A DNA stretch of 64,000 bases, taken from JAJPXI01 sp051867655. Lineage in GTDB: Bacteria; Bacillota; Clostridia; Oscillospirales; Oscillospiraceae. Below the pieces are notes generated by a model, which saw only the letters and a list, made by a program, of their open reading frames with translations, was not told the DNA's origin and did not search any database. Position 1 is the first letter of the stretch, and each line of letters begins with the position of its first letter. This document shows, in pieces, positions 25,669 through 34,221 of the stretch. A program made the position numbers and the translations under genes. The stretch lies in contig JBJDYV010000013.1 of the NCBI GenBank assembly GCA_051867655.1, positions 1-64,000 of the forward strand, written 5' to 3'.

Positions 25669-26604
25669 TTATAAAACTGTTTCTCCGTACGCCGCCTCGA
25701 TCTCGTGGACGCGGCGGTACAGGTATTCGTTGGTGGGCACCAGAATGCCGTGCTTCTCCGCCAGACGGATGACCGTGCCCGCGAACAGCTCCACCTCGGA
25801 GTGCCGCCTGTTGATCCGGTCCTGCCCCATGGACGGGGTGGCTTGGGGGGAGAAGGTCTTCAGCAGGCCGAGATAGAACTTCAGGTCCTCCTCGGTCAGG
25901 TTGACCCCCTCCGCATGGGCCAGCAGCATGACCTCCCGCATGGCGCTGACCATGGTCATGTATTCCAGGCTCTCGGGGGCGGTCACCCCCGCGTAGTTGG
26001 TGCCGTAGACCATGCAGGTCTGGTTCAGGCCCACGTTGATCATGAACTTGCTCCACACCCGGTACAGGATGTCTTCCTCCACGATATAGGCGATGCCCGC
26101 CCGGTCGAAAAAGTCCGTCAGCCGGGCCAGAATCTCCCGCTTTTCCGGCGTATCCGCGCCCACGTGGAGCTGTCCGGACTGGGTGAAGGTCAGATCCGTG
26201 CCGAAGCGCATGGCGTCCATGCCCTGGGCCACGGTATAGATGACCCTCTCCATGCCGTAGCGCGCTCCGATGATCTTCTCGGTGGTGATGCCGTTCATGA
26301 CCGAGATGATGACGGTGTCCTCGCCGATGGAGGTCTGCATGGTCTCCAGGGCGCTGTCCAGCTCGGTGTACTTGACGGCCACGATCAGCAGGTCGCAGGG
26401 CTTGGCGTCCTCCGCCCGGACGAGAGAGAACTCCACGGTCTCCCCGTTGATGCGGTACACGTCCTCCCGGTGGCGCTCCCAGCGCGGCCCGTCCATGACA
26501 TAGCACACGTGCTCCTGTCCCAGATTCTCCGCGATCGCGCTGCCGTAGAGCAGCCCCAGAGCGCCCATGCCCACGATGTGGACCGTCTGAATGGCGCTGC
26601 TCAT
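25669..26604 (-). CDS. Ketopantoate reductase (2-dehydropantoate 2-reductase) family, 311 aa
   Basis: N-terminal Rossmann fold with IVGMGALGLLYGSAI (NADP-binding GxGxxG) and C-terminal ApbA domain with the catalytic Lys region in RVWSKFMINVGLNQTCMVYG and the SMGQDRINRRHSEVELFAG end. PanE reduces ketopantoate to pantoate in coenzyme A synthesis, but family members act on other 2-ketoacids. It lies 4 bases after ahcY on the same transcript, an uncommon neighbour for panE, so the substrate is uncertain. Confidence 0.8.
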   Translation of the reverse strand: MSSAIQTVHIVGMGALGLLYGSAIAENLGQEHVCYVMDGPRWERHREDVYRINGETVEFSLVRAEDAKPCDLLIVAVKYTELDSALETMQTSIGEDTVIISVMNGITTEKIIGARYGMERVIYTVAQGMDAMRFGTDLTFTQSGQLHVGADTPEKREILARLTDFFDRAGIAYIVEEDILYRVWSKFMINVGLNQTCMVYGTNYAGVTAPESLEYMTMVSAMREVMLLAHAEGVNLTEEDLKFYLGLLKTFSPQATPSMGQDRINRRHSEVELFAGTVIRLAEKHGILVPTNEYLYRRVHEIEAAYGETVL

Positions 26605-26608
26605 TGTT

Positions 26609-27856
26609 TCAGTCCGCCTTCCAGCCGTTCAGGTAGGCCACCTGCTCGTCGGTCAGGTTGTCGATGGACAGGCCCATGGCGGCCAGCTTCACCCGGCCGA
26701 TCTCGTCGTCGATCTCGGCGGGCACCTGGTAGACCTTCTTTTCCAGACCGTCCTGGTGCTTCACCAGCCACTCCAGGGCCAGGGCCTGCACCGCGAAGGA
26801 CATGTCCATGATCTCCGCCGGGTGGCCGTTGCCCGCCGCCAGATTGACCAGGCGGCCCTCACCGATGACGTTCAGCACCCGCCCGTCGGGCAGGGTGTAG
26901 CCCACGATGTTGTCCCGGCGCTCCTCCTGCTTCACGGCCAGTTTCGCCAGACCCGCCACGTCCACCTCGCAGTCGAAGTGGCCGGCGTTGGTCAGGAAGG
27001 CGTTGTTTTTCATGACCGCGAAGTGCTCGGGGGTGATGACCCCCTTGCAGCCGGTGACGGTGACGAAAATGTCGCCCACCCTGGCGGCCTCGCCCATGGG
27101 CATGACCCGGAAGCCCTGCATGGTGGCGTCCAGCGCCTTGAAGGGGTCCACCTCGGTGACGATGACGTCGGCCCCCATGCCCTTGGCGCGCATGGCCACG
27201 CCCTTGCCGCACCAGCCGTACCCGGCCACCACCACGGTCTTGCCCGCCACGATCAGGTTGGTGGTGTGCATGATGGCGTCCCACACCGACTGGCCGGTGC
27301 CGTACTTGTTGTCATAGTAGTGCTTGGCCTTGGCGTCGTTGACCGCCATCATGGGGCAGGGCAGAATGCCCTCCCGCTCCCGGGCCTTCAGGCGCAGGAT
27401 GCCGGTGGTGGTCTCCTCGCAGCCGCCGATCAGGTTCTCCCCCAGGTCGGCGCACTTGCCCCCCAGCAGGTGGATCAGGTCGCCGCCGTCGTCCACGATC
27501 AGGTGGGGCTTGAAGCGCAAAGTCTCGATCAGGTGGGACTCGTACTCCTCCCCGCTGGCGCCGTGGATGCCGAAGGTCTCCACGCCCATGGAGGCCAGCC
27601 CGGCCGCCACGTCGTCCTGGGTGGACAGGGGGTTGGAGCCGGTCAGCCGCACCTGGGCCCCGCCCTTGGCGAGCACATAGCCCAGATTGGCGGTCTTGGC
27701 CTCCAGGTGGACGGACACCGCCACCCGCAGCCCGGCGAAGGGCTTTTCCCGCTCGAAGCGCTTCTCAATACCCGACAGGGCGGGCATAAAATCCCGCACC
27801 CAGTTGATCTTCCTGCGGCCGCTCTCGGCCAGGGACATATCCTTGACAATACTCAT
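26609..27856 (-). CDS. ahcY: Adenosylhomocysteinase
   Basis: 415-aa enzyme that splits S-adenosylhomocysteine into homocysteine and adenosine, closing the methyl cycle with metK and metY in this window. Recognised by SVHLEAKTANLGYVLAKGGA, CEETTTGILRLKAREREG, DNKYGTGQSVWDAIM, the NAD site VVVAGYGWCGKGVAMRAKGM and TNAGHFDCEVD. It is the shorter bacterial form lacking the 40-residue insertion of eukaryotic-type enzymes. Start ATG 27856 has AAGGAG upstream. No SAH riboswitch is visible in its short leader. Confidence 0.95.
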   Translation of the reverse strand: MSIVKDMSLAESGRRKINWVRDFMPALSGIEKRFEREKPFAGLRVAVSVHLEAKTANLGYVLAKGGAQVRLTGSNPLSTQDDVAAGLASMGVETFGIHGASGEEYESHLIETLRFKPHLIVDDGGDLIHLLGGKCADLGENLIGGCEETTTGILRLKAREREGILPCPMMAVNDAKAKHYYDNKYGTGQSVWDAIMHTTNLIVAGKTVVVAGYGWCGKGVAMRAKGMGADVIVTEVDPFKALDATMQGFRVMPMGEAARVGDIFVTVTGCKGVITPEHFAVMKNNAFLTNAGHFDCEVDVAGLAKLAVKQEERRDNIVGYTLPDGRVLNVIGEGRLVNLAAGNGHPAEIMDMSFAVQALALEWLVKHQDGLEKKVYQVPAEIDDEIGRVKLAAMGLSIDNLTDEQVAYLNGWKAD

Positions 27857-27892
27857 AAGGGTGACTCCTTATTTTTCATTTTCTGAGAAAGA

Positions 27893-27922
27893 AGTATATC
27901 ATACGACCCGGGCCTTTTGCAA
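27893..27922 (-). promoter_or_regulatory. ahcY promoter
   Basis: Minus strand: -35 TTGCAA (27922-27917), 18-bp spacer, -10 TATACT (27898-27893), about 30 bases before the start codon region. Confidence 0.65.
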
Positions 27923-27961
27923 GAGCGCCGCCCCGCGCTTGAAATGTTTACAAATTTGCCG

Positions 27962-27990
27962 TAGACAGGCCGGGCAAAAACGGGTACAAT
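27962..27990 (+). promoter_or_regulatory. Promoter of the rhomboid-like gene
   Basis: -35 TAGACA (27962-27967), 17-bp spacer, -10 TACAAT (27985-27990). Transcription from here starts about 27997, so the upstream ATG at 27994 cannot be used and GTG 28021 is supported. Confidence 0.65.
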
Positions 27991-28020
27991 GAATTGATTT
28001 GTAAAATGGGAGGTTTTTCC

Positions 28021-28845
28021 GTGCGCTCCTTTGATTCTCTGCTCGACCGCTTCTGCCGCAAGCATCCGCGGTTTGGTATCCCCCGGCTGATGAACTATAT
28101 TGTCATCGGCACCGCGCTGGTCTATCTGCTGGACCTGTTCAGCGCGTACGCCTTTTCCGATCTGATCTGCTTCTCCGTTTCCAAGATCCTGCACGGGCAG
28201 GTCTGGCGGCTGGTCACGTTCGTCTTCGTCCCCCTGAGTTATAAGCCGATCACCCTGATCCTGTCCCTGTACTTTTACTGGATGATCGGCACCACGCTGG
28301 AGCGGGAATGGGGCAGCGCACGGTTCACCGTCTACTACCTGATCGGCGTGGTTCTGAACGCCCTGCTGGGGTTTGTAATCGGCGGCGCTACCATGAGTTA
28401 TGTCAACCTATCCATGTTCTTCGCCTTTGCCACCCTGTACCCCGACGCCCGGTTCCTGCTCCTCTTTTTCATCCCGGTCAAGGCCAAGTGGATGGCCTGG
28501 CTCGACGCGGCGTTCTTTGCCCTCTCCGTGCTCAATTACCTGGTGCGCGGCCAGTTCCTGTTGGCCCTGATCCCCATCATCGCCATTCTGAACTACCTGC
28601 TGTTCTTCTCCTCGGACATCGCCCGGCTGTTCCGCCGGTTCAAACACAAGACCGACCCCCGGACCATCAACTTCAAAAAGGCCCAGAAGAAGGCCAAGGA
28701 AACCAAGGGGTATCTGCACAAGTGCGCCGTGTGCGGCATCACCGACGCCGACGACCCCAACATGGAGTTCCGCTACTGCTCCAAGTGCAACGGCTACTAC
28801 TGCTACTGCATGAACCACATCAACAACCACGTGCATATTGAGTAA
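28021..28845 (+). CDS. Rhomboid-like membrane protein with C-terminal zinc ribbon, 274 aa
   Basis: GTG 28021 follows GGGAGG by 7 bases. Six helices with the rhomboid-superfamily outline (HGQVWRLVTFVFVP, MIGTTLEREWGSARFTVYYLIG), but the catalytic GxSG serine and the later His are not evident, so it is probably an inactive member (DUF1751/derlin-like). The last 45 residues hold paired cysteines and histidines (KCAVCG ... RYCSKCNGYYCYCMNHINNH), forming a cytoplasmic zinc-binding domain. Monocistronic. Likely a membrane scaffold or quality-control factor; function unproven. Confidence 0.75.
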   Translation: MRSFDSLLDRFCRKHPRFGIPRLMNYIVIGTALVYLLDLFSAYAFSDLICFSVSKILHGQVWRLVTFVFVPLSYKPITLILSLYFYWMIGTTLEREWGSARFTVYYLIGVVLNALLGFVIGGATMSYVNLSMFFAFATLYPDARFLLLFFIPVKAKWMAWLDAAFFALSVLNYLVRGQFLLALIPIIAILNYLLFFSSDIARLFRRFKHKTDPRTINFKKAQKKAKETKGYLHKCAVCGITDADDPNMEFRYCSKCNGYYCYCMNHINNHVHIE

Positions 28846-28854
28846 GAACGAATT

Positions 28855-28888
28855 CCCCGGCGGAGATGATCCGCCGGGGCGCTCTTTT
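28855..28888 (+). terminator. Terminator of the rhomboid-like gene
   Basis: 10-bp GC stem (28855-28864 with 28870-28879), 5-nt loop, then CGCTCTTTT. Confidence 0.85.
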
Positions 28889-28938
28889 CCCGCCGTTTCA
28901 AGGTCCATGAAGAAAGGCTCACCCCGTTGCAATTGCAA

Positions 28939-29215
28939 CTGACAAACGACAAAATATCGGCTATTCTATGAAAAACAGACAAGTTCATAATATGCAGTTT
29001 TCGAGCCGCAGCCGCTAAAGGGTCCGCCCCACGCTGCTGCAGCCAGGATGTTCCATCCTCACGGCCATTTGGGAAACGAAATGACCCTCCTTATTGAAAA
29101 GAAAACGATTCGACTGCATTTGATGCCGCACGCACCAGATGCAATTATGTTGTTGCCATCCCGTTTTCTTTGTGAAAACGGGATTTTTTCATGTTGAAAG
29201 CAGGAGATCACGTCT
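28939..29215 (+). promoter_or_regulatory. Leader of the Crp/Fnr-nitrogenase-like operon: promoter, structured RNA and attenuator
   Basis: CTGACA (28939-28944), 17 bp, TATTCT (28962-28967) is a fair promoter. The roughly 245-nt leader contains several pairings (TGCATTTG with CAGATGCA around 29116-29142; GGATG/CATCC at 29047-29059) and ends in a strong terminator hairpin 27 bases before the regulator start. No open frame of note lies in it. It could be a riboswitch or attenuator for the operon, or a small RNA that ends there. I could not match cobalamin or other known metabolite motifs. Confidence 0.5.
29158..29190 (+). terminator. Attenuator-like terminator upstream of the Crp/Fnr gene
   Basis: 11-bp perfect stem (29158-29168 with 29174-29184), 5-nt loop, six T residues. 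It is downstream of the only visible promoter and upstream of the regulator ATG at 29216. Confidence 0.8.
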
Positions 29216-29911
29216 ATGGACAAACAGGAAGCCTTATATGAAAAGATCAAAAGTTTTCCGCTTTTCGCGGAGCTTGACCGCGCACAGGTCCTTTTTTTGC
29301 TGACATATCTCGACGCGCGCCTGGAGGTTTTTGAAAAGGGCAGCATGGTCTTTCCGCTGGCGGACACCATCGATTCCTTCACGCTGATCCTGAGCGGCGC
29401 GCTGGAGCTGGCGCAGTATGACTACTGGGGCAACCGCTCCATCATCCTGACCCAGGAGGCGGGCGAGTGCATCGGCCTGCCCAGCACCCTGTTTGAGGGC
29501 TGGGCCCCGCCGGCGGACGTGGCGGTGCGCAGCCGGTGTGAGCTTCTTTTCCTGGAAGCCCCGAAGCTGCGCGCACCCGAGTCTTCCGCTCTCCCGGCCT
29601 GCGCCCTGCTGCGCTCCAACATCGCAAAGCAGCTGGTCATCAAAAATTACGCCCTTCTCAACAAGATCTCCCTGATCAACCTGCGCTCCACCCGGGAAAA
29701 GGTGGCGCTGTTTCTCTCCAAAAAGGCCGCCCAATGCCGCAGCAGCAGCTTCGACATCGAGTTCACCCGGCAGGAGATGGCGGACTTTCTCTCCGTGAAC
29801 CGCTGCGCCCTGTCCAAGGAGCTGGCGCGGATGCAGGGCGACGGGCTGATCGAATTCGACCACAACCACTTTGAACTGAAAAACCTGAAGGAAACGAACC
29901 ATTACCTGTAA
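29216..29911 (+). CDS. Crp/Fnr-family regulator, 231 aa
   Basis: N-terminal cyclic-nucleotide-binding-type beta roll (residues about 10-120) and a C-terminal winged helix with FTRQEMADFLSVNRCALSKE. The sensor domain lacks an evident Fnr-type N-terminal Cys cluster and the cAMP-binding Arg motif, so the effector is unknown; Cys residues in ESSALPACALLRSN are not in a cluster arrangement. AGGAG precedes ATG 29216. It stands directly in front of an importer and nitrogenase-like genes, so it most likely controls them in response to redox state, substrate or metal. Confidence 0.88.
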   Translation: MDKQEALYEKIKSFPLFAELDRAQVLFLLTYLDARLEVFEKGSMVFPLADTIDSFTLILSGALELAQYDYWGNRSIILTQEAGECIGLPSTLFEGWAPPADVAVRSRCELLFLEAPKLRAPESSALPACALLRSNIAKQLVIKNYALLNKISLINLRSTREKVALFLSKKAAQCRSSSFDIEFTRQEMADFLSVNRCALSKELARMQGDGLIEFDHNHFELKNLKETNHYL

Positions 29912-29953
29912 TGGACCCATCAGGCAGACTTTCTCACGGGGGGATTTCCTGAC

Positions 29954-30973
29954 ATGCTCAAAAAAGACCGGGGCTTCGCCCTCAAATTTCTGATCCTGCT
30001 GATCGCGCTGTTCGCGGCGTTCCTGTACTCCTTTCTTGTGGGCCGCTACGACCTGTCCATCGGCCTGATCTGGGACATCCTGCGCGCGCAGATCATGAAC
30101 GTGCCCGCGTACTGGGAAAAGACGCTGGAGACCGTGGTCATTCAGGTGCGGCTGCCCCGCATCTGCTGCGCCATCCTGGTCGGCGGCGCCCTGTCCGTCT
30201 CCGGCGCGTCCTACCAGACCCTGTTCAAAAACCCCATGGTCTCCCCCGACCTGCTGGGCGTGTCCGCCGGCGCCAGCTTCGGCGCCGCCCTGTGCATGCT
30301 CCGCAACGGCCACTGGTGGGAGATCCAGCTGTCCGCCTTCGTGTTCGGACTGGCCGCCGTGGCCGCCGCCTACCTGATCGGCAAGCTGTTCGGCCAGGAC
30401 AACATCACGGTGCTGGTCCTGGCGGGCGTGGTGGTGTCCAGCCTGTTCCAGTCGCTGCTCTCCATCGTCAAGACCCTGGCGGACACCGACAACGCCCTGC
30501 CCTCCATCACCTTCTGGCTCATGGGCAGCCTGGGCAAGGCGGACAACGCCGACCTGCTGGTCCTGCTGCCCGCCACCATCGGCTCCCTGGTCCTGATCTT
30601 CCTGTTCCGCCACCAGATCGACGCCCTGGCCGCGGGCGAGGACGAGGCCAGCACCATGGGCGTGAACGTGCAGCTGGTCAAGCTGGTGGTGGTGGCCACC
30701 TCCACCATGATGACCGTGTGCGCGGTGAGCATCTGCGGCATCATCGGCTGGATCGGCATGGTGGTGCCCCATATCGCCCGCATTCTGGTGGGTTCCAATT
30801 ACTCCCGGCTGGTCCCCATCTCCTTCGCCATCGGCGGCATCTTCCTGCTGCTGATTGACAATCTGATCCGCGGCCCCATCGGCGTGGACCTGCCCCTGGG
30901 CGTGCTGACGTCCCTGGTGGGCACCCCCGTGTTTGTGGTCCTGCTGGCAAGAGCGAAAAGGGTGTGGTCGTAA
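29954..30973 (+). CDS. FecCD/BtuC-type ABC transporter permease, 339 aa
   Basis: About ten helices with the family landmarks: RLPRICCAILVGGALSVSGA, LFKNPMVSPDLLGVSAGASFG, GLGK-like MGSLGKADN and ICGIIGWIGMVVPHIARIL (coupling region). This family imports iron-siderophores, haem, cobalamin and, in the MolBC type, molybdate or tungstate. First gene of the transporter trio, 42 bases after the Crp/Fnr gene, and overlapping the ATPase start (TAATG). In context the cargo is likely a metal, metal cofactor, or the reductase substrate. Confidence 0.92.
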   Translation: MLKKDRGFALKFLILLIALFAAFLYSFLVGRYDLSIGLIWDILRAQIMNVPAYWEKTLETVVIQVRLPRICCAILVGGALSVSGASYQTLFKNPMVSPDLLGVSAGASFGAALCMLRNGHWWEIQLSAFVFGLAAVAAAYLIGKLFGQDNITVLVLAGVVVSSLFQSLLSIVKTLADTDNALPSITFWLMGSLGKADNADLLVLLPATIGSLVLIFLFRHQIDALAAGEDEASTMGVNVQLVKLVVVATSTMMTVCAVSICGIIGWIGMVVPHIARILVGSNYSRLVPISFAIGGIFLLLIDNLIRGPIGVDLPLGVLTSLVGTPVFVVLLARAKRVWS

Positions 30974-31752
30974 TGCTGCAAGTGGAACATCTGGAATTCT
31001 GGTACAGGCGCAACACGCCCGTCCTGCGGGACGTCTCCCTCTCCATCAACAAGGGGGACATCCTCTGCCTTCTCGGCCCCAACGGGACCGGAAAGACCAC
31101 CCTTCTGCGCTGCATTCTGGGCCTGCAGCGCCCCAAGAACGGGAAGATCAGCCTGAACGGGGAGGACCTGCTGCAGCTGTCCGCGAAAAAGCGGGCGCGG
31201 CACATCGCCTACGTCCCCCAGAGCAGCGCCCTGTCCTTCCCCTACTGCGTGCGCGACGTGGTGCTGATGGGCCGCCTTTCCCACATGGCCACCGGCGCGG
31301 CCCACTCCGCCGAGGACAAGCGGGTGGTCACGGACTGCCTGGAACGGCTGCAGATCTCCCACCTGGCCGACTGCTCCTTCCAGGAGCTCAGCGGCGGAGA
31401 GCGGCAGATGGTCCTGGTGGCCCGGGGGCTGGCCCAGCAGTCGTCCCTGCTGGTCATGGACGAGCCCACCGCCAGCCTGGATTACAGCAACCAGATCAAG
31501 ATTCTCAAGACCATCCGCTCGCTGTCCGCCCAGGGCTACACCATTCTGATGACCACCCACTTCCCAGACCACGCCTTTCTGGCCTGCACGGTGGCCGCGC
31601 TGATGCGCGGCGGGTACGTGGCGGCCTACGGCCCGCCGGACGAGGTCGTGACCAGCGAGAGCCTCAGCGAGCTCTACCAGTCCAAGGTCTGCGTGACCGA
31701 AGCCGACATCGGCGGCAAAACTGCCAAGGTTTGCATGCCCCTTATGGATTAA
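30973..31752 (+). CDS. FecE/BtuD-type ABC transporter ATPase, 259 aa
   Basis: Complete nucleotide-binding domain: Walker A GPNGTGKTTLLRC, Q-loop YVPQSSA, signature LSGGERQMVLVARGLAQ, Walker B LLVMDEPTASLD, and switch His in MTTHFPDHAF. Powers the adjacent permease. ATG 30973 overlaps the permease stop. Confidence 0.93.
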   Translation: MLQVEHLEFWYRRNTPVLRDVSLSINKGDILCLLGPNGTGKTTLLRCILGLQRPKNGKISLNGEDLLQLSAKKRARHIAYVPQSSALSFPYCVRDVVLMGRLSHMATGAAHSAEDKRVVTDCLERLQISHLADCSFQELSGGERQMVLVARGLAQQSSLLVMDEPTASLDYSNQIKILKTIRSLSAQGYTILMTTHFPDHAFLACTVAALMRGGYVAAYGPPDEVVTSESLSELYQSKVCVTEADIGGKTAKVCMPLMD

Positions 31753-31794
31753 GTATAAGGAGCTGTAAATAGAAAATTTTGGAGGAACACAACC

Positions 31795-32910
31795 ATGAAA
31801 AAAGCCCTTGCTCTTCTGATGGCGCTGGTCCTGACATTCGCGCTTCTCGCCGGATGCTCCGACAGCGCCGCCGGCAACACCCCGTCCGAGTCTCCCTCCC
31901 AGACCGTCAGCCAGACCCCCGAGGAATCCCCCGCGCCTTCGCAGGAGCCCGAACCCGGCCCCTACACCGTCACCGACATGATGGGCGTGGAGGTCACCTT
32001 TGAGTCCGTGCCCGAGACCGTGGCCACCTTCGGCTCCATCGGCGTGCTGAACACCCTGGTGGAGTGCCTGGGCTGCGGCGAGCGCATCTGCAACAACATG
32101 GGCTCCCGCTTTGAGTCCACCAAGAGCTATCCCCACCTGCGTCTGGAGTTCGCGCCCCAGACCGCGGACGCTCCCGAGCTGACCAACGCCGACGGCGAGC
32201 TGCTGACCGAGGACATCATCCAGCTGGACCCCGACGTGTGCCTGACCATGACCAAGACCACCGCGGAGCAGCTGCGCGCGCTGGGTCTGAACGTCATCTA
32301 CCTGGAGTGGCAGAAGCAGGACGACGTGACCGTGGCCATGCGTCTGATGGGCGAAGTCCTGGGCAAGCAGGAGCTGGCCGAGGACTACCTGACCTACTTT
32401 GACGACAGCGTGGCGGAGGCAGAGAGCCTGGTCGCCGGCATCCCCGAGGCCGAGCGCAAGACTGTGCTGTACGGCAGCATCACCGACTTCAGCCAGCCCC
32501 ACATCATCGCCGAGTGGTGGATCACCGAGGCGGGCGGCATCAGCGTGACCAACAACGGCCGTCCCGACACCGAGAGCTATAACTACACCATGGAAGACGT
32601 GCTCATGTGGGACCCCGACGTTCTGCTGGTCTCCGGCCGTACGCAGATTGAGGAGCTGACCACCAACACCACCTTTGCCGACCTGACCGCCGTTCAGAAC
32701 GGCGACATCTACTGCGTGCCCACCGTCGGCCACGCCTGGGGCAACCGCACCGTGGAGCAGCCCCTGACCATCTTCTGGACCATGAACAAGATGTATCCCG
32801 ACATCATGACCGACGAGATGCTGGGCGAGAAGATTTACTACTTCTACGACCACTTCTTCAACTATCAGCTCTCGGACGAGCAGCTGGCGGTCTACGTGGA
32901 AGGCAAGTAA
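31795..32910 (+). CDS. Substrate-binding lipoprotein of the FecCD-type importer (PF01497-like), 371 aa
   Basis: Lipoprotein signal with LLAGC at residue 21 and a Ser/Pro/Glu linker, then a periplasmic-binding-protein-like fold of the iron-siderophore/cobalamin type (YTVTDMMGVEVTFESVPETV; ILMWDPDVLLVSG-like segment; VEQPLTIFWTMNKMYP). Captures the ligand outside the membrane for the permease/ATPase pair. The pocket cannot be read from sequence; there is no obvious His/Met metal-binding cluster. A hairpin follows before the MoeA-like gene. Confidence 0.9.
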   Translation: MKKALALLMALVLTFALLAGCSDSAAGNTPSESPSQTVSQTPEESPAPSQEPEPGPYTVTDMMGVEVTFESVPETVATFGSIGVLNTLVECLGCGERICNNMGSRFESTKSYPHLRLEFAPQTADAPELTNADGELLTEDIIQLDPDVCLTMTKTTAEQLRALGLNVIYLEWQKQDDVTVAMRLMGEVLGKQELAEDYLTYFDDSVAEAESLVAGIPEAERKTVLYGSITDFSQPHIIAEWWITEAGGISVTNNGRPDTESYNYTMEDVLMWDPDVLLVSGRTQIEELTTNTTFADLTAVQNGDIYCVPTVGHAWGNRTVEQPLTIFWTMNKMYPDIMTDEMLGEKIYYFYDHFFNYQLSDEQLAVYVEGK

Positions 32911-32927
32911 TCACCAACCGTCATCCG

Positions 32928-32973
32928 TACTCGGGACCGGAGCGCATCCGGTCCCGAGTATTGGCGTCTTTTT
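32928..32973 (+). terminator. Hairpin between the importer and MoeA-like genes
   Basis: 14-bp perfect stem (32928-32941 with 32947-32960), 5-nt loop. The T-run (TCTTTTT) begins about 7 bases after the stem, so it is probably a weak or partial terminator that lowers expression of the downstream enzyme genes relative to the importer, or protects the mRNA end. Confidence 0.55.
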
Positions 32974-32992
32974 AACCGAAAAGGAGGAGCTT

Positions 32993-34195
32993 ATGAAAGT
33001 AGATCTGCAAACCGCCGTCACCCGCCAGGAGGGTGCCGCCCTGCTGCTGGAGCGGTGGACACCCCAGCCCCATGTGGAGCACGTTCCCCTGTCCGAGGCC
33101 CTGGGCCGGGTCACCGCCGAGGACCTGTTTTCGGAAAACACCCTGCCCGTCTGCCGGGTGTCCGCCTGCGACGGCATCGCCGTGCGCTCCGCCGACTTTG
33201 AAAACGGCATCCCCGACCCCTCCGGCTGGGTGAAGGGGGAACAGTTCGTCTGCGCCGACACCGGCGACGACTTTCCCGATGAGTACGACTCCATCATCGC
33301 CGTGGAGGAGATCTTCTACGACGAGCAGGGCCGCCTGCACTTCCAGCGGGAGTTCCCCTTCGTCAAGGGGGACGGCGTGCGCGCCGCCGGCAGCATGCTG
33401 AAAAAGGGCGACCTGCTGGTCCGCGCCCACACCCGCATCACCCCGGAACTAACCGTGGCTCTGGCCGCCGGGGGGATCGACTTCGTCCCCGTGCTGGCCA
33501 AGCTGAAGGTGGCTTTCCTCCCCACCGGCACTGAGCTGATCCCCGCCGGCATCCGCCCGGAGCGGGGCCAGAACGTGGAGACCAACAGCCTGCTGCTGTC
33601 CGGTCTGCTGAAGGAGTGGGGCGCGGAGCCGATCTGCTTCCCCATCACCAAAGACGACCGCGCCCAGCTCTCCGCCCGGCTGGACGAGGCCCTGGCCCTG
33701 GCCGACATCGTGATCCTGAACGGCGGCTCCTCCCGGGGGGAGGAGGACTTCAACTGCCGCCTGCTGCAGGAGCGCGCGGAGTTCTTCCGCCACGGCGTGC
33801 GGGCGGTGCCCGGCCGTCCGGTGGGCATGTCCATCATCGGCGGCAAGCCCGTGCTGAACCTGCCCGGCCCGGTCCTGGCGGCCTGGCTGGCCGCCGACTG
33901 GCTTCTGCAGCGGCTGGTGTGCCACTACTACGGCCTGCCCATGCCCAAGCGTCAGCAGGTCACCGGCGTGCTGACCGTGGACATCAAGAAGCCGCCCCAC
34001 TTTGAAATGCTCCACCGGGTCCAGCTGGAACGGTCGGGCGAGGACTACCTGATCTCCCCCATCCCCCGCGGCAGCGACACTGGGTTTGCCATGCGGGAGG
34101 CCTCCGCGCTGCTGACCGTCCCCATCGGCTGCACCGGCTACGCCAAGGGCGACCGGGTCACGGTGGAATTGCTCAAAGGAGAAGAGCTGATCTGA
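32993..34195 (+). CDS. Divergent MoeA-like protein, 400 aa
   Basis: Domain order of MoeA (molybdopterin molybdenumtransferase): N-terminal segment with VSACDGIAVRSADF in place of the usual SAMDGYA, the MoCF-binding core with LPTGTELIPAG, ILNGGSSRGEEDF in place of TSGGVSxGxxD, LNLPGPVLAAW where MoeA has LPGNPVSA, and a C-terminal beta domain. MoeA loads molybdate into molybdopterin. The changed core motifs suggest a specialised role, perhaps handling a metal or cofactor for the nitrogenase-like proteins encoded next. GGAGG precedes ATG 32993; the next gene follows within 30 bases. Confidence 0.8.
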   Translation: MKVDLQTAVTRQEGAALLLERWTPQPHVEHVPLSEALGRVTAEDLFSENTLPVCRVSACDGIAVRSADFENGIPDPSGWVKGEQFVCADTGDDFPDEYDSIIAVEEIFYDEQGRLHFQREFPFVKGDGVRAAGSMLKKGDLLVRAHTRITPELTVALAAGGIDFVPVLAKLKVAFLPTGTELIPAGIRPERGQNVETNSLLLSGLLKEWGAEPICFPITKDDRAQLSARLDEALALADIVILNGGSSRGEEDFNCRLLQERAEFFRHGVRAVPGRPVGMSIIGGKPVLNLPGPVLAAWLAADWLLQRLVCHYYGLPMPKRQQVTGVLTVDIKKPPHFEMLHRVQLERSGEDYLISPIPRGSDTGFAMREASALLTVPIGCTGYAKGDRVTVELLKGEELI

Positions 34196-34221
34196 TTGAC
34201 ATGAAAGGGGACAGTACGGCC

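Noticed and set aside
28968..29190. Cobalamin riboswitch in the Crp/Fnr leader
   Set aside because: A CAGCCAGGA segment recalls the B12 box, but the GCCACTG and other core elements are missing or in the wrong order.
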